Shown in pieces: positions 23,738 through 33,120 of a stretch of DNA of 64,000 bases (position 1 is the stretch's first letter; every line of letters starts with the position of its first letter). This stretch comes from Couchioplanes azureus. GTDB taxonomy: Bacteria; Actinomycetota; Actinomycetes; Mycobacteriales; Micromonosporaceae. The notes below the pieces were generated by a model that worked only from the letters and a program-made list of their open reading frames with translations, searched no databases and was not told the DNA's origin. Both the position numbers and the translations under genes were made by a program. The stretch spans positions 294,186 to 358,185 of the forward strand of contig NZ_BMQY01000007.1 of NCBI RefSeq assembly GCF_014648355.1. Direction: 5' to 3'.

Positions 23738-25837
23738 GTGGGCGTGACGGTCACCGAGACGCATTGCCCGTACTGCGCTCTGCAGTGCGGCATCCGGCTG
23801 ACACCCGTGATCCCGCGGGTGCACCTGGAACCCGCCGACTTCCCGGTGAACCGCGGCGGCCTCTGCGCCAAGGGGTGGACCGCCGCGGAGCTGCTCGACC
23901 ACCGGGACCGCCTGCTGAGCCCGCTGGTGCGCGAGGACCCCGCGGACCGCCGCAGCCCGCTGCGCCCGGCCACCTGGGACGAGGCCCTGGACCGGATCGT
24001 CACCGCGATCCGCGCCAGCCAGCAACGGTACGGCCCGGACAGCGTCGGCGCGTTCGGCGGCGGCGGGCTCACCAACGAGAAGGCGTACGCGCTCGGCAAG
24101 TTCGTCCGGGTGGCGCTGCGCTCGGCGTCCATCGACTACAACGGCCGGTTCTGCATGTCGTCGGCGGCCACCGCCGCCAACCGGGCGCTCGGCGTCGACC
24201 GCGGGCTGCCCTTCCCGCTGGAGGACGTCGCCCGGGCGCGCACGGTGCTGCTGGTCGGCGCCAACCCGGCCGACGCCATGCCGCCCTCGATGCAGTACCT
24301 CGACGCGGGGCGGGCCGAGGGCGCCCGGCACATCGTGGTGGACCCGCGGCTGACGGCGACGGCGAAGGGTGCGTACCGGCACCTGCAGCCGCTGCCCGGC
24401 ACGGACCTGGCGCTGGCCAACGGCCTGCTGCACCTCGCGATCCGCGAGGGCCTGGTGGACGAGGACTACATCCGGGACCGGACGAGCGGCTTCGAGGCGG
24501 TCCGCGCCGCGGTCAACGCCTACTGGCCCGCCCGGGTCGAGCGGATGACCGGCGTGCCGGAGGCGCACCTGCGCGAGACGGTCCGGCTGCTCGCCACCGA
24601 GGGCCCGGCGATGATCCTCACCGCCCGCGGCGCGGAGCAGCACAGCAACGGCACGGACACCGCCCAGGCCTACCTCAACCTCGCCCTCGCGCTGGGCCTG
24701 GTCGGGCGCCCGTACTCGGGCTACGGCACGATCACCGGCCAGGGCAACGGGCAGGGCGGGCGCGAGCACGGGCAGAAGGCCGACCAGCTGCCCGGCTACC
24801 GGCGCCTCGACGACCCCGCCGCCCGCGCGCACGTGGCGAAGGTGTGGGGGATCGACCCTTCCGAGCTGCCGATGCCCGGGAAGTCGGCGTACGAGATGCT
24901 CGACCGGCTCGGCACCGACGGCGGGGTGCGGGTCCTGCTCGTGCTGGCCAGCAACATCGCCGTCTCCGCGCCGCACGCCACCCACGTGATCGACCGGCTG
25001 CGCGCGCTCGACCTGCTCGTGGTCTCCGACATCTTCCTCTCCGAGACCGCCGCCCTCGCCGACGTGGTCCTGCCGACGGCGCAGTGGGCCGAGGAGGAGG
25101 GCACGATGACCAATCTGGAGGGCCGGGTCATCCGCCGCCGCCGGGCCCTGCCCCCGCCCGGCGAGGTCCGCACCGACCTGCGCTTCCTCGCCGACCTCGC
25201 GGGGCGCCTCGGCCGCGGCGAGTTCTTCAGCGCCGAGCCGCGCGAGGTGTTCGAGGAGCTGCGCCGGGCCAGCGCCGGCGGGATCGCCGACTACGCCGGC
25301 ATCACCTACGAGCGGCTCGACGCCGAGCAGGGCGTGTTCTGGCCGTGCCCGTCCGAGGACCACCCGGGCACGCCGCGGCTGTTCGCCGAGGACTTCCCGA
25401 CGCCCGACGGGCGGGCGCGGTTCGTGCGGGTCGAGCACCGCGACCCGCACGAGCTTCCCGACCGGCATTACCCGTACGTCCTGACGACCGGCCGCACGAT
25501 GCAGCAGTACCAGAGCGGCAACCAGACCCGCCGCGTCGCCGCGCTGACCATGGCGACGCCGGAGCCGCGCGTCGAGCTGCACCCCGACCTGGCCCGGCGG
25601 CACGGCATCGCCGACAGCGACCTGGTCGAGCTGCGCAGCCGCCGCGGTCGCGCGCTCTTCCGGGCCCGGCTCGACCCCGGCATCCGCCCGGACACCGTCT
25701 TCGCGCCGTTCCACTGGGGCGGCGACAACGCCGTCAACGCCCTCACCGATCCCGCGCTCGACCGGCACTCCCGGATGCCGGCCTTCAAGGCGTGCGCGGT
25801 CGCGATCTCGCGAACCGAGGAAGAAGGGAACCGCTGA
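23738..25837 (+). CDS. nasA: Assimilatory nitrate reductase catalytic subunit (molybdopterin oxidoreductase)
   Basis: A 699-residue protein with no Tat signal, hence cytoplasmic. An N-terminal [4Fe-4S] site is formed by CPYCALQCG and GGLCAKGW. Mo-bis-MGD domains follow: FNGRFC-type DYNGRFCMSSAATA, VLLVGANPADAMP, RGAEQHSNGTDT, GYGTITGQGNGQGGREHGQKADQLPG, VVLPTAQWAEEEGTMTNLEGRV, and the C-terminal cofactor-binding part TTGRTMQQYQSGNQTRR...PFHWG. This is the Nas/Nap-type reductase that reduces nitrate to nitrite. It is 63 nt after nnaR and its stop is 1 nt before the nirB start, so nitrite is passed to the next gene's product. GTG 23744 is an alternative start. Lacks the C-terminal [2Fe-2S] domain of some NasA proteins. 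Confidence 0.93.
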   Translation: MGVTVTETHCPYCALQCGIRLTPVIPRVHLEPADFPVNRGGLCAKGWTAAELLDHRDRLLSPLVREDPADRRSPLRPATWDEALDRIVTAIRASQQRYGPDSVGAFGGGGLTNEKAYALGKFVRVALRSASIDYNGRFCMSSAATAANRALGVDRGLPFPLEDVARARTVLLVGANPADAMPPSMQYLDAGRAEGARHIVVDPRLTATAKGAYRHLQPLPGTDLALANGLLHLAIREGLVDEDYIRDRTSGFEAVRAAVNAYWPARVERMTGVPEAHLRETVRLLATEGPAMILTARGAEQHSNGTDTAQAYLNLALALGLVGRPYSGYGTITGQGNGQGGREHGQKADQLPGYRRLDDPAARAHVAKVWGIDPSELPMPGKSAYEMLDRLGTDGGVRVLLVLASNIAVSAPHATHVIDRLRALDLLVVSDIFLSETAALADVVLPTAQWAEEEGTMTNLEGRVIRRRRALPPPGEVRTDLRFLADLAGRLGRGEFFSAEPREVFEELRRASAGGIADYAGITYERLDAEQGVFWPCPSEDHPGTPRLFAEDFPTPDGRARFVRVEHRDPHELPDRHYPYVLTTGRTMQQYQSGNQTRRVAALTMATPEPRVELHPDLARRHGIADSDLVELRSRRGRALFRARLDPGIRPDTVFAPFHWGGDNAVNALTDPALDRHSRMPAFKACAVAISRTEEEGNR

Positions 25838-25838
25838 A

Positions 25839-28298
25839 GTGCAGCAACCGCGTCTGGTGGTCATCGGCAACGGCATGGCCGGCGCCCGTACGCTCGAGGA
25901 GATCCTCGCCCGGGACGGCGACTTCGCCGTCACCGTCTTCGGCGACGAGCCGTACGGCAACTACAACCGCATCATGCTCTCCAATGTCCTCGCGGGCGTG
26001 GAGGACGAGGCGGGCATCTTCCTCAACGACCTGTCCTGGTACGCCGACAACGGCATCACCCTGCACACCGGCACCCGCATCGCGCGCATCGACCCGCGCG
26101 AGCGGCGGGTGTACGCCGAGGACGGCACCGCGACGCCGTACGACAAACTGATCATCGCCACCGGCAGCCGCCCGTGGGTGCCGCCGATCAAGGGCATCCA
26201 CCGCCCCGGCCGCGGCTACCACCAGGGCGTCTTCGCCTTCCGGACGCTCGACGACACCCGGGCGATGATCCGCTACGCCCGCGACCACGAGCGCGCGGTC
26301 GTGATCGGCGGCGGCCTGCTCGGCCTGGAGGCGGCCCGCGGCCTGCAGAACCACGTGAGCCACGTGACGCTCCTGCACGCCATGGGCCATCTGATGAACA
26401 CCCAGCTGGACGCGCAGGGCGGCAAGATCCTGCAGCGCAGCGTGGAGCAGCTCGGCATCGAGGTGATCACCGACGCGATGACCACGGAGATCCTCGGCAA
26501 GCACGCGGTCACCGGCGTGCAGCTCGCCGACGGCCGCACGATCGACTGCGACGTCGTGGTGATCGCGGCCGGTATCCGCCCCAACGCCGAGGTGGCGCAG
26601 GCGAGCGGGCTCACGGTCGACCGCGGCATCGTCGTCGACGACCAGATGCGCGTGCAGGGCGAGCCCGACATCTACGCCGTCGGCGAGTGCGTGCAGCACC
26701 GCGGCGAGGTCTACGGGCTGGTGGCACCGCTCTGGGACCAGGCGAAGGTGCTCGCCGACCACCTCACCGGGCGCGACCCGGACGCGGCGTACCACGGCTC
26801 CCGGGTCGCCACCAAGCTGAAGGTCGCCGGGGTGGACGTCGCCGCGATGGGCGTCCAGGAGGCCGAGCGCGAGGACGACGAGACGGTGGTCTTCAGCGAG
26901 CCGCGCAAGGGCGTCTACAAGAGCCTCGTCATCCGCGACGGCCGCCTGATCGGCGCCACGCTCGTCGGCGACGTGCGCAAGGTCGCCTTCCTCATGCAGG
27001 CGTTCGACCGGGGCCTGGCCCTGCCGGAGGACCGCGCCGAGCTGATGTTCGACCTCGGCGGCCCGCCGGCCGAGGTCAGCGCCGCCGACATGCCCGACGA
27101 CACCCAGGTCTGCAACTGCAACGGCGTCAGCAAGGGCACGCTGGTGCAGACCGTGCAGGGCGGCTGCCGGACCGTCACCGGCGTCATGGACGCCACCCGG
27201 GCCGGCAAGGGCTGCGGCACCTGCAAGAGCGTGGTCCAGCGGATCGTCGAGTGGGCCGCCGGGGGAGAGGTCGAGGAGGACCCCAAGGCTTCCTGGTACG
27301 TCCCCGGCGTGCCCATGCCGAAGCCGGAGCTGATGCGGGCGATCCGTACCCACGGGCTGAAGTCGGTGTCCTCGGTCTTCGCCACCCTGGTGCCGGGCGG
27401 CACGGAGGACGCCAAGAGCAAGATGGGCCTGGCCTCGCTGCTGAAGATGATGTGGGGCGAGGAGTACGAGGACGAGCGCGACGCCCGCTTCATCAACGAC
27501 CGGGTGCACGCCAACATCCAGCGCGACGGCACCTTCTCGGTGGTGCCGCAGATGAAGGGCGGCGTCACCACCCCGGAGCAGCTGCGCCGGATCGCCGAGG
27601 TGGCCGAGCGGCACAGCGTGCCGATGGTCAAGCTCACCGGCGGGCAACGCATCGACCTGCTCGGCGTGCCCAAGGAGAAGCTGCCGCAGATCTGGGCCGA
27701 GCTCGACATGCCGTCCGGCTACGCGTACGCCAAGAGCTTCCGCACCGTGAAGACCTGCGTCGGCTCGGACTTCTGCCGCTTCGGCGTCGGCGACTCCACC
27801 GCGCTCGGCATCGCGCTGGAGGAGCGCTACCAGGGCATCGAGGGGCCGGGCAAGATGAAGCTCGCCGTCACCGGCTGCCCGCGCAACTGCGCCGAGGCGT
27901 ACGTCAAGGACCTGGGCGTCGTCGCCGTCGACGGGGGCCGCTGGGAGATCTACGTGGGCGGGGCGGCCGGGGCGCACGTGCGCAAGGGCGACCTGCTCGC
28001 CACGGTGGCGACGGCCGACGAGGTCGTCACGCTGACCGGGCGGTTCCTGCAGTACTACCGGGAGAACGCCAACTGGCTGGAGCGCACCTACGCGTTCGTG
28101 CCGCGGATCGGCATCGAGCGCATCCGCGAGATCGTCGTCGACGACGCCGACGGGATCGCCGCCGACCTGGACGCCGCGATGGCCGCGTCCGTGGCCGCGT
28201 ACGCCGATCCCTGGAAGGAACGGGACGCACCGGTGACACCCGGGCAGTTCCGGACCTCGCTGCCGCTGGTGGCCCTGCCCCAGGTGCCGGTCCGATGA
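25839..28298 (+). CDS. nirB: NADH-dependent nitrite reductase, large subunit
   Basis: An 819-residue protein from GTG 25839, with AGAAGGG upstream. An N-terminal FAD/NAD domain (VVIGNGMAGARTLEEIL, VVIGGGLLGLEAARGL) is followed by a BFD-like [2Fe-2S] site at about 424-460 (CNCNGVSKG, GKGCGTCKS). The siroheme/[4Fe-4S] sulfite/nitrite reductase domain has ligands in TCVGSDFCRFG (about 639-646) and TGCPRNCAEA (about 678-684). It reduces nitrite to ammonium with NADH together with NirD. Start and stop are tightly linked to nasA and nirD (1-nt gap and ATGA overlap). The length matches other NirB proteins and all cofactor Cys are present. Confidence 0.96.
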   Translation: MQQPRLVVIGNGMAGARTLEEILARDGDFAVTVFGDEPYGNYNRIMLSNVLAGVEDEAGIFLNDLSWYADNGITLHTGTRIARIDPRERRVYAEDGTATPYDKLIIATGSRPWVPPIKGIHRPGRGYHQGVFAFRTLDDTRAMIRYARDHERAVVIGGGLLGLEAARGLQNHVSHVTLLHAMGHLMNTQLDAQGGKILQRSVEQLGIEVITDAMTTEILGKHAVTGVQLADGRTIDCDVVVIAAGIRPNAEVAQASGLTVDRGIVVDDQMRVQGEPDIYAVGECVQHRGEVYGLVAPLWDQAKVLADHLTGRDPDAAYHGSRVATKLKVAGVDVAAMGVQEAEREDDETVVFSEPRKGVYKSLVIRDGRLIGATLVGDVRKVAFLMQAFDRGLALPEDRAELMFDLGGPPAEVSAADMPDDTQVCNCNGVSKGTLVQTVQGGCRTVTGVMDATRAGKGCGTCKSVVQRIVEWAAGGEVEEDPKASWYVPGVPMPKPELMRAIRTHGLKSVSSVFATLVPGGTEDAKSKMGLASLLKMMWGEEYEDERDARFINDRVHANIQRDGTFSVVPQMKGGVTTPEQLRRIAEVAERHSVPMVKLTGGQRIDLLGVPKEKLPQIWAELDMPSGYAYAKSFRTVKTCVGSDFCRFGVGDSTALGIALEERYQGIEGPGKMKLAVTGCPRNCAEAYVKDLGVVAVDGGRWEIYVGGAAGAHVRKGDLLATVATADEVVTLTGRFLQYYRENANWLERTYAFVPRIGIERIREIVVDDADGIAADLDAAMAASVAAYADPWKERDAPVTPGQFRTSLPLVALPQVPVR

Positions 28299-28612
28299 GC
28301 ACCCGGCTCGGGCCGGCGGCCGAGATCCCGCCCGGCGAGGGGCGGACGTACACAGTAGACGGTGTTATGGTGGCCGTCTTCCGGCTGCGCGACGGCTCTC
28401 TGCGAGCCACGACCGCCGTCTGCCCGCACCGTGGCGGCCCGCTCGCCGACGGGCAGATCGACGGCACGGTCGTGCTCTGCCCGCTGCACCTCAACGCCTT
28501 CGACCTGTCCACCGGCTGCTCGCTGAGCGGGCTGCCCAACCTCACCGTCTACCCCGTCGGGGTCGACGACGACGGCCACATCGTCATCCACACGGAGGTG
28601 CCTGCGGCATGA
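28295..28612 (+). CDS. nirD: Nitrite reductase small subunit, Rieske-type
   Basis: A 105-residue protein whose ATG overlaps the nirB stop by 4 nt; its stop overlaps narK the same way. Unlike many NirD proteins it keeps Rieske cluster ligands: CPHRGG and, 18 residues on, CPLHLNAFDL. The order (VAVFRLRDGSLRATTAVCPHRGGPLADG) fits a nitrite reductase/ring-hydroxylating ferredoxin. It partners NirB in electron flow to the siroheme domain. Confidence 0.93.
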   Translation: MSTRLGPAAEIPPGEGRTYTVDGVMVAVFRLRDGSLRATTAVCPHRGGPLADGQIDGTVVLCPLHLNAFDLSTGCSLSGLPNLTVYPVGVDDDGHIVIHTEVPAA

Positions 28613-29940
28613 GCGTGACTACCCTGGACCGTCCCGCCCTGAGCAAGAAGGGACGCTGGATCGACGACTGGCGACCCGAGGACCCGGCCTTCTGGGCGAA
28701 CGGGGGCGCCACGGTCGCCCGCCGTAACCTGATCGCCTCGATCTTCTCCGAGCACATCGGCTTCTCGGTGTGGACGATGTGGTCGGTGCTGGTGCTCTTC
28801 CTCGGGCCGGCGTACGGCATCGACCCGGCCGGCAAGTTCCTGCTCACCGCGGTGCCGGCGCTGGTCGGGTCGGTGCTGCGGATCCCGTACACCTTCGCGG
28901 TGGCCCGGTTCGGCGGCCGCAACTGGACCATCGTGAGCGCCGCGCTGCTGCTCGTCCCGTCGGTGCTCGCCGCGGTGCTCATCGAGCCGGGCGTCTCGTA
29001 CGGCACCCTGCTCGCGATCGCCGCCGTGGCCGGCGTCGGCGGCGGCAACTTCGCCTCCTCCATGGCGAACATCAACGCCTTCTACCCGGACCGGCTCAAG
29101 GGCTGGGCGCTGGGCATCAACGCCGGCGGCGGCAACCTCGGCGTGGCCGCGGTGCAACTCGTCGGCCTCGCCGTGCTGGCCTTCTTCGGCGCCGGCCACC
29201 CCGGCCTCGTGGCCGGCGTCTACATCCCCCTGATCGTCGTGGCCGCCGTGGTCTCCGCCCTCACCATGGACAACCTCACCCAGGCGCGCAACGAGAAGCG
29301 GGGCATGCGCGACGCCGTCCGGGAGCCGCACACCTGGATCATGTCGGTGCTCTACATCGGCACGTTCGGCTCGTTCATCGGCTTCGGCTTCGCCTTCGGC
29401 CAGGTGCTGCAGGTGCAGTTCGCCGACATGTTCGCCACCCCCGCCGAGGCCGCGTACCTGACCTTCCTGGGCCCGCTGCTGGGCTCGCTGGTCCGTCCGG
29501 TCGGCGGAGCGCTGGCGGACCGGCTGGGCGGCGCCCGGGTCACCGCGTGGACCTTCGCGGCGCTGGCCGGGTGCGCCGGCACCGTCCTGCTGGCCGCGCA
29601 GCGCCACTCCCTGCCGCTCTACCTCGCCGGGTTCGTGGCGCTGTTCGTGGTCAGCGGCGTCGGCAACGGCTCGACGTACAAGATGATCCCGCGCATCTTC
29701 GCCCTCAAGCACCCGGACGACCCCCACGAGGCCCGTCGGCTGTCCGGCGCGGTGATCGGCATCGCCGGCGCGATCGGCGCCTTCGGCGGCGTCCTGGTCA
29801 ACCTGGCCTTCCGGCAGTCGTTCCTGACGTACGGCTCGGCGGACGCGGCATACCTCACGTTCATCGCCTGCTACGCGGTCGCTCTGCTGGTGACCTGGGT
29901 GGTCTACCTGCGCCGCCCTCCCGGCTCCGCCAGGATCTAG
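28609..29940 (+). CDS. narK: Nitrate/nitrite MFS transporter
   Basis: A 443-residue membrane protein with about 12 transmembrane segments. It starts RWIDDWRPEDPAFWANGG, typical of actinobacterial NarK. The nitrate signature motifs are seen as GVGGGNFASSMANINAFYPDRLKGWALGINAGGGNLG (helix 5) and GVGNGSTYKMIPRIF (helix 11). The second is rich in Gly as in the NNP family. It imports nitrate or exports nitrite. It is the last gene of nnaR-nasA-nirB-nirD-narK, translationally coupled to nirD and followed by a strong hairpin. Confidence 0.95.
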   Translation: MSVTTLDRPALSKKGRWIDDWRPEDPAFWANGGATVARRNLIASIFSEHIGFSVWTMWSVLVLFLGPAYGIDPAGKFLLTAVPALVGSVLRIPYTFAVARFGGRNWTIVSAALLLVPSVLAAVLIEPGVSYGTLLAIAAVAGVGGGNFASSMANINAFYPDRLKGWALGINAGGGNLGVAAVQLVGLAVLAFFGAGHPGLVAGVYIPLIVVAAVVSALTMDNLTQARNEKRGMRDAVREPHTWIMSVLYIGTFGSFIGFGFAFGQVLQVQFADMFATPAEAAYLTFLGPLLGSLVRPVGGALADRLGGARVTAWTFAALAGCAGTVLLAAQRHSLPLYLAGFVALFVVSGVGNGSTYKMIPRIFALKHPDDPHEARRLSGAVIGIAGAIGAFGGVLVNLAFRQSFLTYGSADAAYLTFIACYAVALLVTWVVYLRRPPGSARI

Positions 29941-29960
29941 GCGACCCACGGACGCAGGAG

Positions 29961-29994
29961 CCGCCTCACCCGCGCCGCCTCGCGGGTGAGGCGG
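29961..29994. terminator. 14-bp perfect hairpin after narK
   Basis: CCGCCTCACCCGCG (29961-29974) pairs with CGCGGGTGAGGCGG (29981-29994) around a 6-nt loop, 20 nt past the narK stop. It probably ends the nitrate operon and may also serve the convergent AGE-epimerase gene. Confidence 0.75.
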
Positions 29995-30070
29995 TCGCGT
30001 TCCGGTGAGCGCTCCTTGGCGTCTTCGCCGCGACCCGTCCGTGGCCGATTCCCGCACCCATGACCGACAC

Positions 30071-31291
30071 TCAGGCGAGATGCTCGTCCACGGCGGTCGC
30101 GAGCATCGGCCACAGGGGTACGCGGGGACCGAGCGTCGCCTGGAAGGCGTGGTACAGGTCCGCCTTTCCGGGCCACACCGTCGCGGTCGGGCCGTTCTCC
30201 GGGTCGAGCTGGTGGAACCACGACCCGTGGCCGTGGTCGATCAGGAACTCGTCGATGTAGTCCCACCAGGTCCGGTACCACTCGGCGTAGACCGCCTGCC
30301 CGGTGTGGGCGTGCAGCGCCGCCGCGGCGTGCACGCCCTCGGCCGCCACCCAGTGCATGCGGTCGCGGACGACCGGGCGGCCCGTCCAGTCCGTCGTGTA
30401 GACGAAGCCCGGCCGGCCGTCGACCGCCCAGCCCTCGGTCACCGCGCGGTCGAACAGCTCGCCGGCCGCGGTGCTCAGCCACGCCGTGTCCCCGGCCGCC
30501 GGAGCGGCGGCGGCGTGCAGCAGCAGGCGCGACCACTCGAGGCCGTGGCCGACCGTGGCGCCGTACGGCTTGAAGGGATGGTCCGGCGCGTCGCGGTGGT
30601 ACTCCGGCAGCGGCTGCCACGCGGCGTCGTAGTGCTCGGGGATGCGCCACCGGTGCGCCTCGGCGACGGTCACGACGAACCGGCAGATCCGCCGCGCGCG
30701 GGCAACCCAGGCAGGGTCACCGGTCACGCTCGCCACCGACAGCATCGCCTCGACGGCGTGCATGTTGGCGTTGATGCCGCGATAGTCGTCGAGCACCGTG
30801 AACGCGCTGTCCCAGCTGTCGGCGCACAGGCCGGCCTCCTCGTCCCAGAAGCGGGTGAGCAGCACCTCGGCGGCCTCGCCGAGCAGCTCACCGGCGCCGG
30901 GAAGTCCGGCCTGGACGGCGGTGGAGGCCGCGAGCAGCACGAACGCGTGGTCGTAACAGGCCTTGCCGGGCTGGGGCGTGCCGTCGGCGGCCACCGCGGA
31001 GAACCAGCCGCCGTGCTCGCCGTCGCGCAGCCGCCCGGTGAGCCCGGCCATCGCCTGTGCCGCGATCCGGCCGGCGCCGGGGACGCCGAGCAGGGCGCCG
31101 ATGCCGTAGACGTGGGTCATCCGGCTGCTGATCAGCACCGACACCGGCCGGTCGGGCATCGGCTCGCCGCGCTCGTCCAGCCAGCGGGCGCCGCCGCCCG
31201 GGTCGGCGGTGCGGCGGCCGAAGGCCAGCAGATCGCGGCTGTGCTGGTCGAGCCAGCGGTGGTGGGCGGAACTGCGCGGCCAGGCGGACAT
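30071..31291 (-). CDS. AGE-family sugar epimerase/isomerase
   Basis: A 406-residue protein of the N-acylglucosamine 2-epimerase (alpha/alpha)6-barrel family, from ATG 31291. Motifs: SRMTHVYGIGALLG, KACYDHAFVLLAAS, NANMHAVEAMLS (active-site His), ATVGHGLEWSRLLL (active-site His and Glu), RMHWVAAEGVHAAAAL and GSWFHQLD. The pattern resembles mannose isomerase/YihS rather than renin-binding epimerase. It would interconvert aldoses and ketoses (mannose-fructose, possibly sulfoquinovose). No sugar operon surrounds it. Substrate unproven. Confidence 0.87.
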   Translation of the reverse strand: MSAWPRSSAHHRWLDQHSRDLLAFGRRTADPGGGARWLDERGEPMPDRPVSVLISSRMTHVYGIGALLGVPGAGRIAAQAMAGLTGRLRDGEHGGWFSAVAADGTPQPGKACYDHAFVLLAASTAVQAGLPGAGELLGEAAEVLLTRFWDEEAGLCADSWDSAFTVLDDYRGINANMHAVEAMLSVASVTGDPAWVARARRICRFVVTVAEAHRWRIPEHYDAAWQPLPEYHRDAPDHPFKPYGATVGHGLEWSRLLLHAAAAPAAGDTAWLSTAAGELFDRAVTEGWAVDGRPGFVYTTDWTGRPVVRDRMHWVAAEGVHAAAALHAHTGQAVYAEWYRTWWDYIDEFLIDHGHGSWFHQLDPENGPTATVWPGKADLYHAFQATLGPRVPLWPMLATAVDEHLA

Positions 31292-31399
31292 GTGGATCAC
31301 TCTAGGCGCCGCGCCAGGGTCGCGACGGCCGACCGTGTGGAGAGTCGTGGACGGTGCCGGCACGATCCGCGGTCGTGCCGGCACCGTGCCGGGAGAAAG

Positions 31400-32251
31400 C
31401 TAGGCGGGGGTGTCCGAGCGGGCCGTCAGGAACAGCTCGGCGAGCTCGGCGAACTCGTCGGGGCGTTCGATCTGGGGCATGTGCCCGGTGTTCTCGAACA
31501 TGTGCGCACGGGCGTCCGGGAACGCCGCCCGGGCCGCCGCGAGGTGCGTGGCCGGCAGGATCAGGTCGCGGTCGCCCCAGACGAGCAGCGTGGGGCGGGG
31601 GTGCTCGGCCACCTCCGCGAGCAGCGTCTGCCGCCACGGCGCCCGGATGCCACGCAGCCCGCCCAGGGCCTGGGCGGTCTCCAGGAACACCATCGCGTAC
31701 TCGGGGCGGGCGGCCACCTTCAGCGCGAAGTCGACGCGTTCCTGGGTGACGTGGATCCGGTCGTGGAAGATGGCGCGCTCGATGCGCCGGGCCACCCGGG
31801 CGTCGATGCGGCGCATGAGCGGCCTGCCGAGGCCGGGGATGGCGAGGGCGCGCAGGAAGAATGCCACCTCCTTGCCGAAGCCGGCGCTGTTGACCAGCGT
31901 CAGGCTTGACACCCGGTCCGGGGCCGCGGTCAGCAGCTGCATGGACACCGCGCCGCCCAGCGAGTTGCCCATCACGTGCATGGGGCGCCGCTCGCCGAGC
32001 GTGTCCACCGTGGCGAGCACGCCCTCGGCGAGCGAGGCGAGGCTGATCGGCCCCGGCAGCCGGTCGGACAGGCCGAAGCCGGGCAGGTCCACGCTGATCA
32101 CCCGCCACCGCCCGGAGAGCCGGTCGTGCTGCGGCAGCCAGTCCTCGAGGCTGCGGCCGATGCCGTGCAGCAGCAGGATCGGCGGGTGGTCCGGGTCGCC
32201 GGTCTCGTGCACGCGGATGGTGGCGCCGCGGACGGTCAGCTCCTTGATCAC
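31400..32251 (-). CDS. Alpha/beta hydrolase
   Basis: A 283-residue protein from GTG 32251, overlapping the SDR stop by 4 nt (GTGA). PILLLHGIGRSLEDW gives the oxyanion HG motif. The nucleophile is in HVMGNSLGGAVSMQL, the acid in LLVWGDRDLILP and the base in ENTGHMPQIERP. It is third in the monooxygenase-SDR-hydrolase operon. In the comparable mycobacterial mymA operon the second gene is a lipase/esterase (lipR). Expected to hydrolyse the ester made by a Baeyer-Villiger step, or a lipid. The coupling is seen; the pathway is inferred. Confidence 0.88.
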   Translation of the reverse strand: MIKELTVRGATIRVHETGDPDHPPILLLHGIGRSLEDWLPQHDRLSGRWRVISVDLPGFGLSDRLPGPISLASLAEGVLATVDTLGERRPMHVMGNSLGGAVSMQLLTAAPDRVSSLTLVNSAGFGKEVAFFLRALAIPGLGRPLMRRIDARVARRIERAIFHDRIHVTQERVDFALKVAARPEYAMVFLETAQALGGLRGIRAPWRQTLLAEVAEHPRPTLLVWGDRDLILPATHLAAARAAFPDARAHMFENTGHMPQIERPDEFAELAELFLTARSDTPA

Positions 32252-33120
32252 TTGTTCACCCCGACCTTCGCCGCGCCGCGCCGGGCGACCGCCTCGGTGA
32301 CCTTCGCGAGCAGCCGCATGTGCGACTCCGGCATCAGCCGGGCGAGCAGATCGGGCAGCTTCGCGGTGGGGGCGATGAGCAGCCGGCCGCGGCGGCGCCG
32401 CACGCCGTCGAGGATGTCGGCGGCCGCCTTCTCCGGTGGATACGTCAGCAGCGCGGCGAACAACCGCTGGTGCTCCTCGACCTCGTCGGCCGGGATGCCC
32501 TCGGCGATGCGCGCACTCTCCGCGATCCGGGTACGCACGCCGCCCGGGTGCACGGTGGTCACCCCGACGCCGTTCTCGAGCAGCTCGCCGCGCAGCACCT
32601 CGCTCAGCCCGCGGAGCGCGAACTTGCTGGCGCTGTACGCCGACTGCCCGGGCGGGGCGATCAGCCCGTACAGGCTGGAGATGTTGACCAGGTGCGAGCC
32701 CGGCTCGGCGGTCAGGCTGGGCAGCAGGTGGTGCATGAGCAGCATCGGCGCGGTGAAGTTCACCGCCATCACCCACTCGAACTCGCTCACCGTCACCTGG
32801 TCGAAGCGGCCGCCCAGGGCGACGCCGGCGTTGTTGATCAGCAGGCCCAGCCGCGGGTGCCGCTCGCGGACGCCCCGCGCGAAGGCGATCACCGCCTCGC
32901 GGTCGGCCAGGTCCACGACCACGGCCTCGATCGCCCGGCCGGGATAGGCGGCCCGCAGCGCCTCGGCCACCTCGTCGAGGCGCAGCGCGTCGCGGTCGGC
33001 GAGCACCAGGTCGCTGCCGCGGGCGGCGAGGCCGTGGGCCAGCTGCTCGCCGATGCCGCCGGCGGCGCCGGTCACCACGGCGGTACGCCCGGCGAAACGG
33101 TACGGGGTCAGTCCGGTCAT
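32248..33120 (-). CDS. Short-chain dehydrogenase/reductase
   Basis: A 290-residue classical SDR. Cofactor loop TGAAGGIG near residue 17, NNAG in INNAGVALGG, catalytic Ser in NISSLYG and YSASK (Tyr/Lys). The C-terminal extension (PTAKLPDLLARLMPESHMRLL) is like the mycobacterial SDRs next to mymA. Its ATG overlaps the monooxygenase stop, and its stop overlaps the hydrolase start. It probably oxidises an alcohol to the ketone substrate of the monooxygenase, or the reverse, with NAD(P). Confidence 0.9.
   Translation of the reverse strand: MTGLTPYRFAGRTAVVTGAAGGIGEQLAHGLAARGSDLVLADRDALRLDEVAEALRAAYPGRAIEAVVVDLADREAVIAFARGVRERHPRLGLLINNAGVALGGRFDQVTVSEFEWVMAVNFTAPMLLMHHLLPSLTAEPGSHLVNISSLYGLIAPPGQSAYSASKFALRGLSEVLRGELLENGVGVTTVHPGGVRTRIAESARIAEGIPADEVEEHQRLFAALLTYPPEKAAADILDGVRRRRGRLLIAPTAKLPDLLARLMPESHMRLLAKVTEAVARRGAAKVGVNK

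Noticed and set aside
21127..26151. A 1674-codon open frame on the plus strand
   Set aside because: Same artefact: out of frame with radical SAM, nnaR and nasA, and of shadow-like composition.
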